From the NCBI GenBank assembly GCA_942493275.1, contig OW818687.1, positions 2,294,001 to 2,358,000 of the forward strand: a DNA stretch of 64,000 nt. The letters run 5' to 3'. Numbering within the stretch: the first letter of the stretch is position 1; every line of letters begins with the position of its first letter. The notes beneath the pieces are model-generated. The model made no database searches. It had not been told where the DNA came from and saw only the letters and a list, made by a program, of their open reading frames with translations. The position numbers and the translations under genes are program-made. Of this stretch, positions 43,756 to 52,615 are shown one piece after another. The stretch comes from G942493275 sp942493275 (GTDB lineage Bacteria; Actinomycetota; Coriobacteriia; Anaerosomatales; PHET01).

Positions 43756-44760
43756 CTACTCCATCGCGCGCAGGTACGGGTATGGATTGACCGCTGCCCC
43801 GCCACCCGGGTGAATCTCGAAGTGCAGATGGGGCGCACCGCCCGCGGCATTGCCGGTTGAACCGACGGTTCCGATGACCTGACCGGCACGGACTCTGCCG
43901 GACCTGACGGCCCAGTCGTCGAGGTGCGCGTAGTAGAACTGCCAGCCGTTGTCGGCTGTCAGCCAGATCACTTTGCCGCCGAGACCGCCGGACTTGGAGC
44001 GCACGGTGCCCGACATGATCGCGACGCATGGGGTGCCCCTCGGGGCCATGATGTCGGTTCCCTGGTGGCTCCTGCGCCCGCCCGAACGGGACGCTCCCCA
44101 GGTGTTCGAGTAGTAGTAGGACCCCACGACCGGGAAGACCATACCGTTTGCTCCCGGTGCCGAGACGACCCCGGAAGGCAAGCTGCCACCGCTACGCGCA
44201 GCGTCCAACTGACTCTTCACCTTCGCGTATTCGGCGCTCCTGTCTTTCAGCCGCCTCTGCAGCTTGTCTCTCTCACGGCGCAGCGCCTTGACGTCTTTCG
44301 CGCGTTTGGTTCTCTCACTCTCGAGTTCTTCACGCTCAGCGAGCAACCGTTGGCGGAGACTCTCGACTTCCGTGACGACCGCGGCGTCGGCAAGTCCGAT
44401 GCGCTCCAGGTAGTCCAACCGCGTTACGAACTCCTGAAAACTCGTCGCCCCGAGCATGAAATCGACGACTTCGAGATCGTCTCGGCGGTAGATTCGGTTG
44501 GCGCGCCGGTTGAGCCGTGATCGGGCGGCAGCCAACTGCTTCTCTGTCTTCGCGATGCGCTTCTCGGTGCGATCGAGCTGGACCTCTGTCTCGTCGAGCT
44601 TCCAGTAGGCGCGGTCAAACGCCTTGCCGGCAGCTGCACTCTCGCCTTTGAGATCCTCCAGGCGCGACTTGAGCTCGGAGATTGACTCGGCGTGCACGGC
44701 CGACGGCACAATCAAAGCGATCAACAGAATCGCCGTGATCGTGCGCAGGCCTCTGTGCAT
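43756..44760 (-). CDS. M23 family peptidase with N-terminal coiled coil (EnvC-like)
   Basis: A 334-residue exported protein: signal peptide (residues 1-24, ILLIALIVPSAVHA), a long coiled coil (about 25-190) and a C-terminal M23 metallopeptidase domain. Zinc ligands H232 and D236 in SHQGTD and HLH at 311-313 are intact, so the domain can be an active glycyl or D,L-endopeptidase on peptidoglycan. The make-up resembles EnvC/CwlO-type factors that control or carry out cell-wall cutting. It starts two bases after a PASTA/amidase-like gene, so the two are likely co-translated. The Shine-Dalgarno GGAGG lies nine bases before ATG 44760. Confidence 0.92.
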   Translation of the reverse strand: MHRGLRTITAILLIALIVPSAVHAESISELKSRLEDLKGESAAAGKAFDRAYWKLDETEVQLDRTEKRIAKTEKQLAAARSRLNRRANRIYRRDDLEVVDFMLGATSFQEFVTRLDYLERIGLADAAVVTEVESLRQRLLAEREELESERTKRAKDVKALRRERDKLQRRLKDRSAEYAKVKSQLDAARSGGSLPSGVVSAPGANGMVFPVVGSYYYSNTWGASRSGGRRSHQGTDIMAPRGTPCVAIMSGTVRSKSGGLGGKVIWLTADNGWQFYYAHLDDWAVRSGRVRAGQVIGTVGSTGNAAGGAPHLHFEIHPGGGAAVNPYPYLRAME

Positions 44761-44762
44761 CG

Positions 44763-45902
44763 CTACTGACCTCCCCCGAGCCCGAACTGCTCGCCCACCG
44801 CGCTGTAGACCGCTCTGGCCACCATGTCGGCCCAACGCGGATCCGAGAACGACGTGATGTCTTCTCTCGCAACAGCCGACCCGAGCCTGACCCGAACCCA
44901 TGGCGCCGTCGCCTGGCCGAACACCGGGTCGTTCGCCGAGCCCTGCTCTGCTGCCGGCGGCGTGTAGAGCGCCAGATCTGACGTGATGGCCGATCCGAGA
45001 CGTCCGGAGGATCCCACCAGCTGCGGGGAGCCCGAAGCCGGGGTGTAGGTGATTCGTCCCGCCGCCCCGGTAGTCGCAACGTCGAGACCGATGCCGACGG
45101 TCCACGAGTCCTCGTTAGCGCGTTTGGCGCGCACCTGAGCGCTGGGCTCCGGTGTCTCGTTCGCGGCGCGGGTGACGACGACTGTGGCGCCTGACGCTTC
45201 GAAGAGGGCCCGGAGTCGACGAGTGACGTCGAGCGCCGGGTCGACGTCGAGCGTGGTGACGGCGGGGTCGATCACGACGGTCACACCGCGGAGCTGGTAC
45301 GGCTTGAGGAGGTCTGCACCGCTCTCGGGCGAGGCCACGGTGACTCTCACGACGTCGCCTGTGCGTACTGAGGATCCGGCGGCCGGGATCGTGGACAGAA
45401 CGGTACCGCTCTGCTCCTCGGAGATGACGGTCTCGACGTTGACGAGCAGTCCCTGCCCCTCAAGCGTTCCGAGGGCGAGAAGGACGCCGTCGCCAATCAC
45501 GTCGGGCATCGCGAACTCATCGGTGCCGGCTGAGAGAACGAGAAGGACCTCGGATCCCGCTTCGACCTCGGCGCCAGGGGCGGGACTCTGTTCGAGGACC
45601 GTACCGGCCGGCTCCCTGCTGAAGCGTCGGTCGGCGACCGTCATGACGAGGCCGGCACGCTCAAGCTCCGTACGTGCCGTACCTTCGTTGGCGCCGACCA
45701 CTGTTGGGACGAGCGCCGTAGCGTTGTAGGAGCTGACCAGAGCGCCTCCAACGGCGAGTACGGAGACCGCAAGCGCGATGAGAGCGAGCCACTGTGCCCA
45801 CCGGGGCACCAGGGGTTGTCTCGGAAGACGCTCCCGGTCCAGCGGGGGCAGCGCCGCGAGTGCGTCGGACGAGTCCGTGATGGTGTCGATGCTGTCGCTC
45901 AT
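44763..45902 (-). CDS. PASTA-domain protein with inactive amidase-like domain
   Basis: A 379-residue protein with a short cytoplasmic N-terminus, one membrane helix (residues 35-57), two PASTA repeats (about 64-124 and 129-191) and a C-terminal domain (about 205-372) that looks like N-acetylmuramoyl-L-alanine amidase (Amidase_3). The amidase zinc motif, normally DPGHGG, here reads DPAVTT; the usual Glu, the SxHxN histidine (GIGLDVAT here) and the catalytic VExGF (VRLGS here) are all gone. So I infer a non-catalytic wall-binding or regulatory domain. PASTA repeats bind muropeptides or peptidoglycan. It lies immediately before an active-looking M23 peptidase. ATG at 45902 has GGAG upstream. Confidence 0.82.
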   Translation of the reverse strand: MSDSIDTITDSSDALAALPPLDRERLPRQPLVPRWAQWLALIALAVSVLAVGGALVSSYNATALVPTVVGANEGTARTELERAGLVMTVADRRFSREPAGTVLEQSPAPGAEVEAGSEVLLVLSAGTDEFAMPDVIGDGVLLALGTLEGQGLLVNVETVISEEQSGTVLSTIPAAGSSVRTGDVVRVTVASPESGADLLKPYQLRGVTVVIDPAVTTLDVDPALDVTRRLRALFEASGATVVVTRAANETPEPSAQVRAKRANEDSWTVGIGLDVATTGAAGRITYTPASGSPQLVGSSGRLGSAITSDLALYTPPAAEQGSANDPVFGQATAPWVRVRLGSAVAREDITSFSDPRWADMVARAVYSAVGEQFGLGGGQ

Positions 45903-45925
45903 GGGCTCCAGTGTACTTGAGGGCG

Positions 45926-45954
45926 TTGCGACAGACATCATTGGCAGGTATCGT
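45926..45954 (+). promoter_or_regulatory. Promoter for the zinc-ribbon gene
   Basis: TTGCGA (45926-45931), 17 bases, TATCGT (45949-45954), about 49 bases before the start of the plus-strand FmdB-like gene, in the divergent region with the PASTA gene. Confidence 0.45.
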
Positions 45955-46002
45955 GCTGATGCCCACGTGGGACCTGAAACACCGAGAAGGAGAACACGCA
46001 GC

Positions 46003-46263
46003 ATGCCAACGTACGACTATCGCTGCACCGGTTGCGACGAACGGTTCGAGATCAGCAGGCCGATGGGCTCATCGGGAGACGAGCTCTGCCCGACGTGCGG
46101 CTCCCCTGCCAAGCGCGTCTTCACCCCTGTGGGTGTCGCGTTCAAGGGTTCCGGCTTTCACAACACCGACTACAAGACGCGGCCGTCAGAGCCCTCCGCG
46201 CCGACGCCCGCACCGTGCGCCTCGAAGAGCGACGGTTGCAAAGGATGCCCGGCGGCTGACTGA
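46003..46263 (+). CDS. FmdB-type zinc ribbon protein
   Basis: An 86-residue protein of the FmdB/CxxC regulatory family: MPTYDYRCTGCDERFEISRPM and CPTCGSPAKRVFTPV form a zinc ribbon. The tail adds extra cysteines (CASKSDGCKGCPAAD). Family members are very common, and their molecular role is mostly unproven. ATG at 46003 has AAGGAG upstream. It is followed by a strong hairpin. Confidence 0.88.
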   Translation: MPTYDYRCTGCDERFEISRPMGSSGDELCPTCGSPAKRVFTPVGVAFKGSGFHNTDYKTRPSEPSAPTPAPCASKSDGCKGCPAAD

Positions 46264-46292
46264 TGTCCGTCCGCTCGGTCCACAAGCAACGC

Positions 46293-46322
46293 CGAAGGCC
46301 CCGCAGAATTGCGGGGCCTTCG
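46293..46322. terminator. Bidirectional terminator between FmdB-like gene and glpX
   Basis: A 12-bp perfect stem (cgaaggccccgc / gcggggccttcg) with a 6-base loop lies between two convergent genes. It is followed on plus by TCTT, and on minus by GGCGTTGCTT. Confidence 0.75.
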
Positions 46323-46375
46323 TCTTGGAGCGATTCGCGTGAAGCCAGGCGGGGCAGGACACGCGGAAATCACAT

Positions 46376-47341
46376 CTAGTCCCTGCGGACCCAGAACTTC
46401 TCAGTGCCGGTACGATACACCGTTTCGATGAAGCGCACAGTACCGGTCTTGTTGTCCATTGCGACCGAGTGGGTGCGAGCGCCCTGGCCGAAGTACTTCA
46501 CGCCGCGCAGCATCTCGCCGTCGGTGACGCCGGTCGCGATGAAGGAAGCCTCGTCGGAGTTCACGAGACAGTCCATGTTGAGTACTCCGTCAATGTCGCA
46601 GCGACTCATCTGCTCGGCACGAGCGCGCTCCTCGTCATTGCGGAACTGGAAGCGACCCATGAAGCATCCGCCGATGCAGCGCATTGCCGCAGCCGCGAGA
46701 ACGCCTTCGGGAGCGCCGCCGGCGCCCATGTAGAGGTGGATGCCCGTGCCCTCGATGGCGGTGGCAACCGCGCCGAACACGTCGCCGTCGCTGATGAGTC
46801 GGATACGGGCGCCCGCTGCGCGGACTTCGGCGATGAGGTCGTTGTGACGCTCACGCTCGAGGATGCACACCACGATGTCTTCGACATCGCGCTTGAGCGC
46901 CTTGGCGACATTCTGGACGTTCTCGGTGGCCGAGGCGTCGATGTGGATCGCGTCTGCGGCAGCAGGGCCGGTCGCGATCTTCCACATGTAGGTGTCGGGT
47001 GCGTGGAGCAGCGTGCCTTCGGGTGCGAACGCGAGGACCGCGAGTGAGTTGGGCTGGCCGTACGCGGTCAGGTTGGTGCCCTCGAGCGGGTCGACGGCGA
47101 TGTCGATGCCTTCGCCGCCGGCGCCGACCTCCTCGCCGATGTAGAGCATGGGAGCCTCGTCACGCTCGCCCTCGCCGATGACGATGCGACCGGAGATGTC
47201 GATCTCGTCGAACGCCTTGCGCATGGCCTCGACTGCGGCCTGGTCGGCTGCGTCCTTTTGGCCCTTGCCCATCCAGCGGCCTGCCGCGAGTGCTGCAGCT
47301 TCTGTGACCTCGAGCATCTCAACGATACGGGTGTTGCGCAC
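46376..47341 (-). CDS. glpX: Class II fructose-1,6-bisphosphatase
   Basis: GlpX hydrolyses fructose 1,6-bisphosphate to fructose 6-phosphate for gluconeogenesis. The 321-residue protein has IVIGEGERDEAPMLYIGE, VDPLEGTNLTAYG, RERHNDLIAEVRAAGARIRLISDGDV and GAGGAPEGVLAAAAMRCIGG, the class II signature. The start is GTG at 47341 after GGAGGAGG. It lies 39 bases after rsmB. Glycolysis genes are otherwise absent from the window. Confidence 0.95.
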   Translation of the reverse strand: MRNTRIVEMLEVTEAAALAAGRWMGKGQKDAADQAAVEAMRKAFDEIDISGRIVIGEGERDEAPMLYIGEEVGAGGEGIDIAVDPLEGTNLTAYGQPNSLAVLAFAPEGTLLHAPDTYMWKIATGPAAADAIHIDASATENVQNVAKALKRDVEDIVVCILERERHNDLIAEVRAAGARIRLISDGDVFGAVATAIEGTGIHLYMGAGGAPEGVLAAAAMRCIGGCFMGRFQFRNDEERARAEQMSRCDIDGVLNMDCLVNSDEASFIATGVTDGEMLRGVKYFGQGARTHSVAMDNKTGTVRFIETVYRTGTEKFWVRRD

Positions 47342-47380
47342 GTTGCCCCTCCTCCGTGTATCGGACGTTCTTTGTCAGTC

Positions 47381-48733
47381 CTACGCGTCGTCGCGACGAA
47401 GTCGCGCGACGAAGTGTCCATCCACGCCGTGCGGTGTCGGCAGCGACTGGAACAGTCCCTCTGAGTCCACGAATCCGGCCCACTCTGCGGGCACATCGCC
47501 TGCGAGCGAGTCGATCGTGAAGTGCTTCCCCTCCGGCGAACCGAGAAACTCCTCGATCACGTGCCGGTTCTCACGACGAGCAATGGTGCACGTGGAGTAC
47601 ACCACGAAACCGCCGGGCTTAACAATAACCGACGCACGCGCCAGAAGCTTAGATCCGATGGTCGCGAGCGTGTCGATCTCGTCTGCGGTCGCGCGCCAGC
47701 GACGGTCCGGATGACGCCTGAGCGTTCCGAGCCCCGAGCACGGAGCGTCCACGAGTACTGCATCGTATGCGGCGTCCGGCAGATGTGAGCCCATCTCCTC
47801 GGTCGCGTCCGCGACGACGGTCTCGATGGGGCCGAGGCCGAGCGATTCGGCATCGGCCCGGAGCTGGCCGAGCTTGAAGTCGTGAGTGTCGACGGCCACG
47901 ATCCTCACGTCGAGTCCGGCCGTTCTGGCTACGGAGGCCATCAGCAGAGTCTTCGTACCCCGGCCTGCGCCGACGTCGAGCACGGTGGTCCCGGACCCGA
48001 GCGGCACCGATGCGGCGGCGAACTGGGCGCCGGCATCGGCGATCACCGCGCGCCTGGACTCGACCGCCGCAGAGTGGACCGCGGCCGCGGGCTTCTCGGC
48101 GATCAGGGAGTGCGGGAGCGGGCCGGGTGTGACCACGACGCCGTCGTCGGCGAGCAGCTGTACAACCTCCTCGGTGCTTCCGATGGCCGCGAGGTAGAGC
48201 GGCGCCGGTTCGTTGTTGGCGCGCATGATCTCGACAGCGGTGTCGCGTCCGAGCTCGGAGACCCACATGTCGGCAAGCCACTGAGGGTGCCGATAGAGCC
48301 GCGCGAGGGCCGCGCCGTCAGTCTCGGGATCGCCCCACGGGAATGACTCGACGTCCTCGGACAGGCGGCGCAGCACGGCGTTTGCGAGCCGGGAGGCCGC
48401 GGGGCGCACGGACTTCACGAGGTCGACGCCCTGGCTGACCGCGGCGCGAGCGGGCGTGGAGAGGAGAAGAAGATCGCATGCGGCTACCGCCAGCGCGTCG
48501 GCGACGGCGGGCTCCAGAGACGCGGGATCCTTCACATAGCGCTTGATGGCTTCGTCGAGAGTGCCTCGTGACGAGATGGTCTCGTAAGCGAGACGGGTCG
48601 CGAACGCCCGGTCTCTCTCGGACAGGGACGCTCCTCGCAAGACGGTGTCCATCGATTCGTGGGCATAGGCGCCGCGTTCGCGAACGCGGGTCACGACATC
48701 GAGCGCCGCGAGACGTGCAGAAGTTGCTGTCAT
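47381..48733 (-). CDS. rsmB: 16S rRNA (cytosine-967, C5) methyltransferase
   Basis: RsmB (Sun) methylates C967 of 16S rRNA. The 450-residue protein has an N-terminal NusB-like helical domain and a C-terminal SAM-dependent domain with VLDVGAGRGTKTLLMAS, the DAPCSGLGTLRRHPD motif and the second catalytic Cys in YSTCTIARRENRHV. ATG at 48733 overlaps the fmt stop by 4 bp. The def-fmt-rsmB order is standard. Confidence 0.94.
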   Translation of the reverse strand: MTATSARLAALDVVTRVRERGAYAHESMDTVLRGASLSERDRAFATRLAYETISSRGTLDEAIKRYVKDPASLEPAVADALAVAACDLLLLSTPARAAVSQGVDLVKSVRPAASRLANAVLRRLSEDVESFPWGDPETDGAALARLYRHPQWLADMWVSELGRDTAVEIMRANNEPAPLYLAAIGSTEEVVQLLADDGVVVTPGPLPHSLIAEKPAAAVHSAAVESRRAVIADAGAQFAAASVPLGSGTTVLDVGAGRGTKTLLMASVARTAGLDVRIVAVDTHDFKLGQLRADAESLGLGPIETVVADATEEMGSHLPDAAYDAVLVDAPCSGLGTLRRHPDRRWRATADEIDTLATIGSKLLARASVIVKPGGFVVYSTCTIARRENRHVIEEFLGSPEGKHFTIDSLAGDVPAEWAGFVDSEGLFQSLPTPHGVDGHFVARLRRDDA

Positions 48734-49653
48734 GCGATGGGTCCCCATTCGGTGGTGTCGGAAACTCGGGCGCCGCGCGCCCAGTCGGATGCACGCATCG
48801 CGGCTTTCCCGTCGGGCTTGATGGTTGTGAGCTCGATCGCGCCGTCTGCCAGACCGATCAAGATGCCGGTCCTATCGAGAGCTACCGCGCCCTGAGCGAT
48901 GCCGCACGAGGTCGCGTGCGCCTCGAGAGCGGTGAGCGCCTTGCCTCCGAGGGTCATGCGGCTCGGCGCCTGAGCGCTCGATGCGCGAATCCGCCGCAGC
49001 GCCTGATCGGCGGTCAGGGTCGGATCCAGGGCCACGTCGGCCTTGGCGATCTTCTCGGCATACGTCACGAGGGTCGGGTCCTGTGAGAGCCAGTCGCAGG
49101 TACCCTGAGCGATTCGGTCCAGGGCTTCGATGAGCGCGTCGGCACCTGCCGTCGCGAGCGCTTCGGTAAGCCGGGTGGTCGAGGACTCACCGACAGGTAG
49201 GGTCCGGGTAACGCAGAAGGCGCCGGTGTCGAGCCCCTCTTCCATCTGCATGATGGAGACGCCGACCTCCGGGTCTCCCGCGAGAATCGCCCGCTGGATA
49301 GGGGCCGCTCCGCGCCATCGCGGCAGGAGCGATGCGTGAACATTCACGGCCCCGTGCGGCGCTATCGAGAGCACCTCCGGAGGGAGAATCAGCCCATAGG
49401 CCGCGACGATGATCGCATCAGGCGCGAGCGATCGGAGGTCGTCCCAGACATCAGGATCGCGCAGGGTCGCCGGCTGAAACACGCTGAGCCCGAGTTCGAG
49501 CGCCGCTTCCTTCACGGGTGAGAACCGGGTGGACGAGCCGCGTCCTGATACGGCGTCGGGGCGAGTGTAGACGGCTGCGACGGAGTGATGCTCGTTGAGC
49601 GCCCTGAGCGCCGGCACGGCAAACTCGGGCGTCCCCATGAAGACGACGCGCAC
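48730..49653 (-). CDS. fmt: Methionyl-tRNA formyltransferase
   Basis: Formylates initiator Met-tRNA using 10-formyltetrahydrofolate. The 307-residue protein has VVFMGTPEFAVPALRAL, the catalytic region VHASLLPRWRGAAPIQRAILAGD and the C-terminal OB-like domain. GTG at 49653 is chosen because GAGGGGG lies seven bases before it; the upstream ATG would include that Shine-Dalgarno within the coding region. It follows def by 24 bases. Confidence 0.95.
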   Translation of the reverse strand: MRVVFMGTPEFAVPALRALNEHHSVAAVYTRPDAVSGRGSSTRFSPVKEAALELGLSVFQPATLRDPDVWDDLRSLAPDAIIVAAYGLILPPEVLSIAPHGAVNVHASLLPRWRGAAPIQRAILAGDPEVGVSIMQMEEGLDTGAFCVTRTLPVGESSTTRLTEALATAGADALIEALDRIAQGTCDWLSQDPTLVTYAEKIAKADVALDPTLTADQALRRIRASSAQAPSRMTLGGKALTALEAHATSCGIAQGAVALDRTGILIGLADGAIELTTIKPDGKAAMRASDWARGARVSDTTEWGPIA

Positions 49654-49677
49654 GTCAGATCCCCCTCGGATCAAAGA

Positions 49678-50199
49678 TCAGATACTCGTCTCACCGGGGC
49701 GGGCCCCGGCTTCAAGCGCCTCGCGATACCGACGAAGCGCCGCCTTGCGCTCCTCGGGAGTGGCTCGGTCGATGATGAGTTTGCCGTCAAGATGGTCGAT
49801 CTCGTGTTGGAGCAAACGTCCATGCAGCCCATCGGCTTCGATGCGTAGTGAGGTGCCGTCGAGCGCCTTGGCCTCGCATACGACGTGACAGGGGCGCTCC
49901 ACAGCCACCGAGATTCCAGGCAAGGAGAGACAACCCTCCTCGTCCATTTCACACTCTTCGCTGCTCTCAACGATGCGAGGGTTGCACAGCGCAAGTGGGC
50001 GGTCTCCCTCGTCGCTGAGATCGTAGACGATGACACGCTTGAGTACGCCGATCTGCGGCGCTGCGAGCCCGATGCCGGGCGCGGCATACATGATGCGCGC
50101 CATGCGGGTTGCGAGGTCCTTGAGATCGCGGTCCTCGGCAGGATCCACTTCGCACGCTCTCTGAGCGAGGGCCGGGTTCGGGTGAGACAACAAATCCAT
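49678..50199 (-). CDS. def: Peptide deformylase
   Basis: Removes the formyl group from new proteins, with a bound metal ion. The 173-residue protein shows all three motifs: GIGLAAPQIGV, EEGCLSLPGISV (metal-binding Cys) and LQHEIDHLDGKL (metal-binding HExxH). ATG at 50199 has GGAG eight bases upstream; a TTG one codon earlier is also possible. An extended -10 promoter may lie upstream, after priA. Confidence 0.95.
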   Translation of the reverse strand: MDLLSHPNPALAQRACEVDPAEDRDLKDLATRMARIMYAAPGIGLAAPQIGVLKRVIVYDLSDEGDRPLALCNPRIVESSEECEMDEEGCLSLPGISVAVERPCHVVCEAKALDGTSLRIEADGLHGRLLQHEIDHLDGKLIIDRATPEERKAALRRYREALEAGARPGETSI

Positions 50200-50259
50200 C
50201 AATTACGCTCCGGTTCACAAGTTGTGTCGGCGGTCAGCCGCCGCCGTCATGCTGCATCA

Positions 50260-50268
50260 ATCATACCA
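50260..50268 (-). promoter_or_regulatory. Extended -10 promoter for def-fmt-rsmB
   Basis: On the minus strand TGG directly precedes TATGAT in the priA-def gap, about 61 bases before def. A GC-rich hairpin (cggcgg / ccgccg with TCAG loop, near 50228-50243) lies in the leader. Confidence 0.45.
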
Positions 50269-50289
50269 ACCCCGAGCTCCGGGTCAGCG

Positions 50290-52518
50290 TCACATGAGGT
50301 CGAGAGGGTCCACGTCCGCCACCATCGTGGCCCCCTCCGCGCGCTTGATCGCGCGGAGTGCGAGTCCGACGGGGCCGGCCAGCTCCTCGCCCTCAGGCGC
50401 TTTCACGATTACGTGCCACCGCCACACGTTCTTGAGTCTCGCAAGAGGGGCCGGGCTCGGCCCCATCACCGAGAAGCTTTCGGGAACCGAATCCCTGAGT
50501 GCGGCGGCGGCCGCCTCCGCGAGGGTCTTTACGTCCGACTCCCTGGGGCCCCACACCAGCACGTTTGCGAGGCGGCCGAACGGCGGATAGCCGAGTTCCC
50601 GTCGCAGCTGACGTTCCTCCGTGTAGAAGACCGAAGGATCGTGCGCAGCCGCGGCGCGAACCGCTGGATGGTCGGGCCAGTATGTCTGCACGACCACACG
50701 GCCGGGTCTGTCCCCTCGGCCCGCTCGGCCGGCGACCTGTTCGAGCAGCTGGTACGTGCGCTCCCCTGCCCGGAAGTCCGGAAGGTTGAGCGTCACGTCC
50801 GCGGCGATGACGCCAACGAGGGTGACCTCCGGGTAGTCCAGCCCCTTCGCGATCATCTGGGTGCCGAGCAGTACGCCGCTTGGAAGCGACTCGAACTCCG
50901 CGAGGAGCCGCTCGTGAGCGCCCTTGCCCTTGGTTGTATCGGCATCCATGCGGACGATCGGCCAGTCGGGGAACAGCGACTCAAGCTCGGACTGAACCCT
51001 TTGGGTGCCGGCACCGAACTGCCGCAGGTAGGGGCTGTCGCACTTCGGGCACTTCGCGGGCACGGGCCTGGTGGTGCCGCAGTGGTGACACTGGAGACGA
51101 GTGCCCACCTCGTGGTAGGTAAGCGACGTAGAGCAGGAGTCACACTGCGGAACGAAACCGCATTCACGACAGAGCAGGAACGAAGCGAACCCGCGGCGGT
51201 TGAGAAACAGGACCGCCTTCTCACCAGCGTGCATGACCTCTTCGAGCGCCGCCTTCAACGGACGGGAGAACATCGATCGATGTCCGTCGGCGAACTCCGA
51301 GGCCATGTCGACAACCACGACCGGAGGTAGCGGCTTGTCGTTTACCCGATCGGGAAGCTCGACCCTGCGCCACGCGCCGGTGTCGCACCTGTGGAGGGTC
51401 TCCATGCTCGGGCTTGCGCTGCCGAGAACCAGGACGGCCCCGTGCGCAGAAGCGAGCCGCTCCGCAACGTCGCGGGCGTGATAACGGGGCGCGGAGCCCT
51501 GCTTGTACGAGGACTCGTGCTCCTCGTCGATGATGATGAGCCGCAGGTCCTTGAGCGGCGCGAAGAGCGCAGACCGGGCGCCGACGACGATCCGAGCGGC
51601 TCCCGACCGCACCTGATCCCACTGATCGTAGCGCTCGCCTGCGGAGAGCCGTGAGTGGAGTACCGCCACGTCGTCTCCGAAGCGAGCGCGGAACCGGCCG
51701 ACGGTCTGTGGCGTCAGGGATATCTCGGGAACCAGAACGCATGCGCTGCCGCCGGTGGTGAGAGCCCGCTCAATCGCACGGAGATAGACCTCGGTCTTGC
51801 CCGAGCCGGTGACTCCGTCGAGCACTACCACGCCTCCGTCGTCAGAGGCCTCCTGGATTGCTGAGAGCGCGTCCTCCTGACCCCGGGTCAGATGAGCATG
51901 GCGAGGGGCAAGACGCTCGCCGACGTGTGCGTCACGCAGTCGCCGCCGCTTCTCTACGGTGACGGCGCCATGCTCCGCGAGCTTCTTCAGGGCACCGTCG
52001 ACCGACCCCAGGTCGGCCGCGAGTTCGGCGACCCTCACGGGACCCGCTTCCAGGGCGTCGAGCACTGCTCGCTGCTGCGTAGCGCCGGCGCGCGGCACGA
52101 ACCCGGAGGCGCCCGGCGCGAGCATCGCCCAGCGGTCGTCTACCGGACCGACTCCGGCGCGTCTGAGCGTCCAGACGCCGTCGGGGGACTTCACAGCCTT
52201 GGGAGTGCCTCCCGGAGGCGCGAAGAGGCGCACAGCCTCCGAGAGCGGACACAGGTATTCGCGCGCGATCCAGCGGGCCACCTCGGGTGCGTGACGGTCG
52301 AAGAGCGGTGCATCGAGAACCGCGCGCACCGGCTTGAGCTTCGCGTGCTCGCTGTCGTCCGAGATTCCGACCACGTAGCCGACCACGGGCCTCGGACCAA
52401 AGTCGACGAGGACGCATGATCCGACCACAACCTCATCCGACCCCTCAGGCACGAGGTAGTCAAAGTGGGTGTCTATCTCCTTGGCCGGGATGTCGACCAC
52501 GACGTTGGCAACGCGCAC
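50290..52518 (-). CDS. priA: Primosomal protein N' (PriA helicase)
   Basis: PriA restarts stalled replication forks by loading the replicative helicase. The 742-residue protein has the N-terminal DNA-binding domain, Walker A LDGVTGSGKTEVYLRAIE, the DEEH box (IIDEEHESSYKQG), the zinc-binding cysteines (LCRECGFVPQCDSCS ... CHHCGTT ... CPKCDSPYLRQ) and motif QVAGRAGRGDRPG. The start is GTG at 52518 with GAGG nine bases upstream. It lies downstream of metK in many Actinobacteria, as here. Confidence 0.96.
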   Translation of the reverse strand: MRVANVVVDIPAKEIDTHFDYLVPEGSDEVVVGSCVLVDFGPRPVVGYVVGISDDSEHAKLKPVRAVLDAPLFDRHAPEVARWIAREYLCPLSEAVRLFAPPGGTPKAVKSPDGVWTLRRAGVGPVDDRWAMLAPGASGFVPRAGATQQRAVLDALEAGPVRVAELAADLGSVDGALKKLAEHGAVTVEKRRRLRDAHVGERLAPRHAHLTRGQEDALSAIQEASDDGGVVVLDGVTGSGKTEVYLRAIERALTTGGSACVLVPEISLTPQTVGRFRARFGDDVAVLHSRLSAGERYDQWDQVRSGAARIVVGARSALFAPLKDLRLIIIDEEHESSYKQGSAPRYHARDVAERLASAHGAVLVLGSASPSMETLHRCDTGAWRRVELPDRVNDKPLPPVVVVDMASEFADGHRSMFSRPLKAALEEVMHAGEKAVLFLNRRGFASFLLCRECGFVPQCDSCSTSLTYHEVGTRLQCHHCGTTRPVPAKCPKCDSPYLRQFGAGTQRVQSELESLFPDWPIVRMDADTTKGKGAHERLLAEFESLPSGVLLGTQMIAKGLDYPEVTLVGVIAADVTLNLPDFRAGERTYQLLEQVAGRAGRGDRPGRVVVQTYWPDHPAVRAAAAHDPSVFYTEERQLRRELGYPPFGRLANVLVWGPRESDVKTLAEAAAAALRDSVPESFSVMGPSPAPLARLKNVWRWHVIVKAPEGEELAGPVGLALRAIKRAEGATMVADVDPLDLM

Positions 52519-52564
52519 GCAAGGATTCCTCTGTTAGTGGTGAAGCGATCAGTGACCAGCATAG

Positions 52565-52602
52565 CGAAGGCCACCGACATCGACGGATGCCGGTGGCCTT
52601 CG
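52565..52602 (-). terminator. Hairpin between metK and priA
   Basis: A 12-bp perfect stem (cgaaggccaccg / cggtggccttcg) with a 14-base loop lies 14 bases past the metK stop. No long U run follows on minus, so some read-through into priA is likely. Confidence 0.6.
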
Positions 52603-52615
52603 GAGACGTTCGGTT

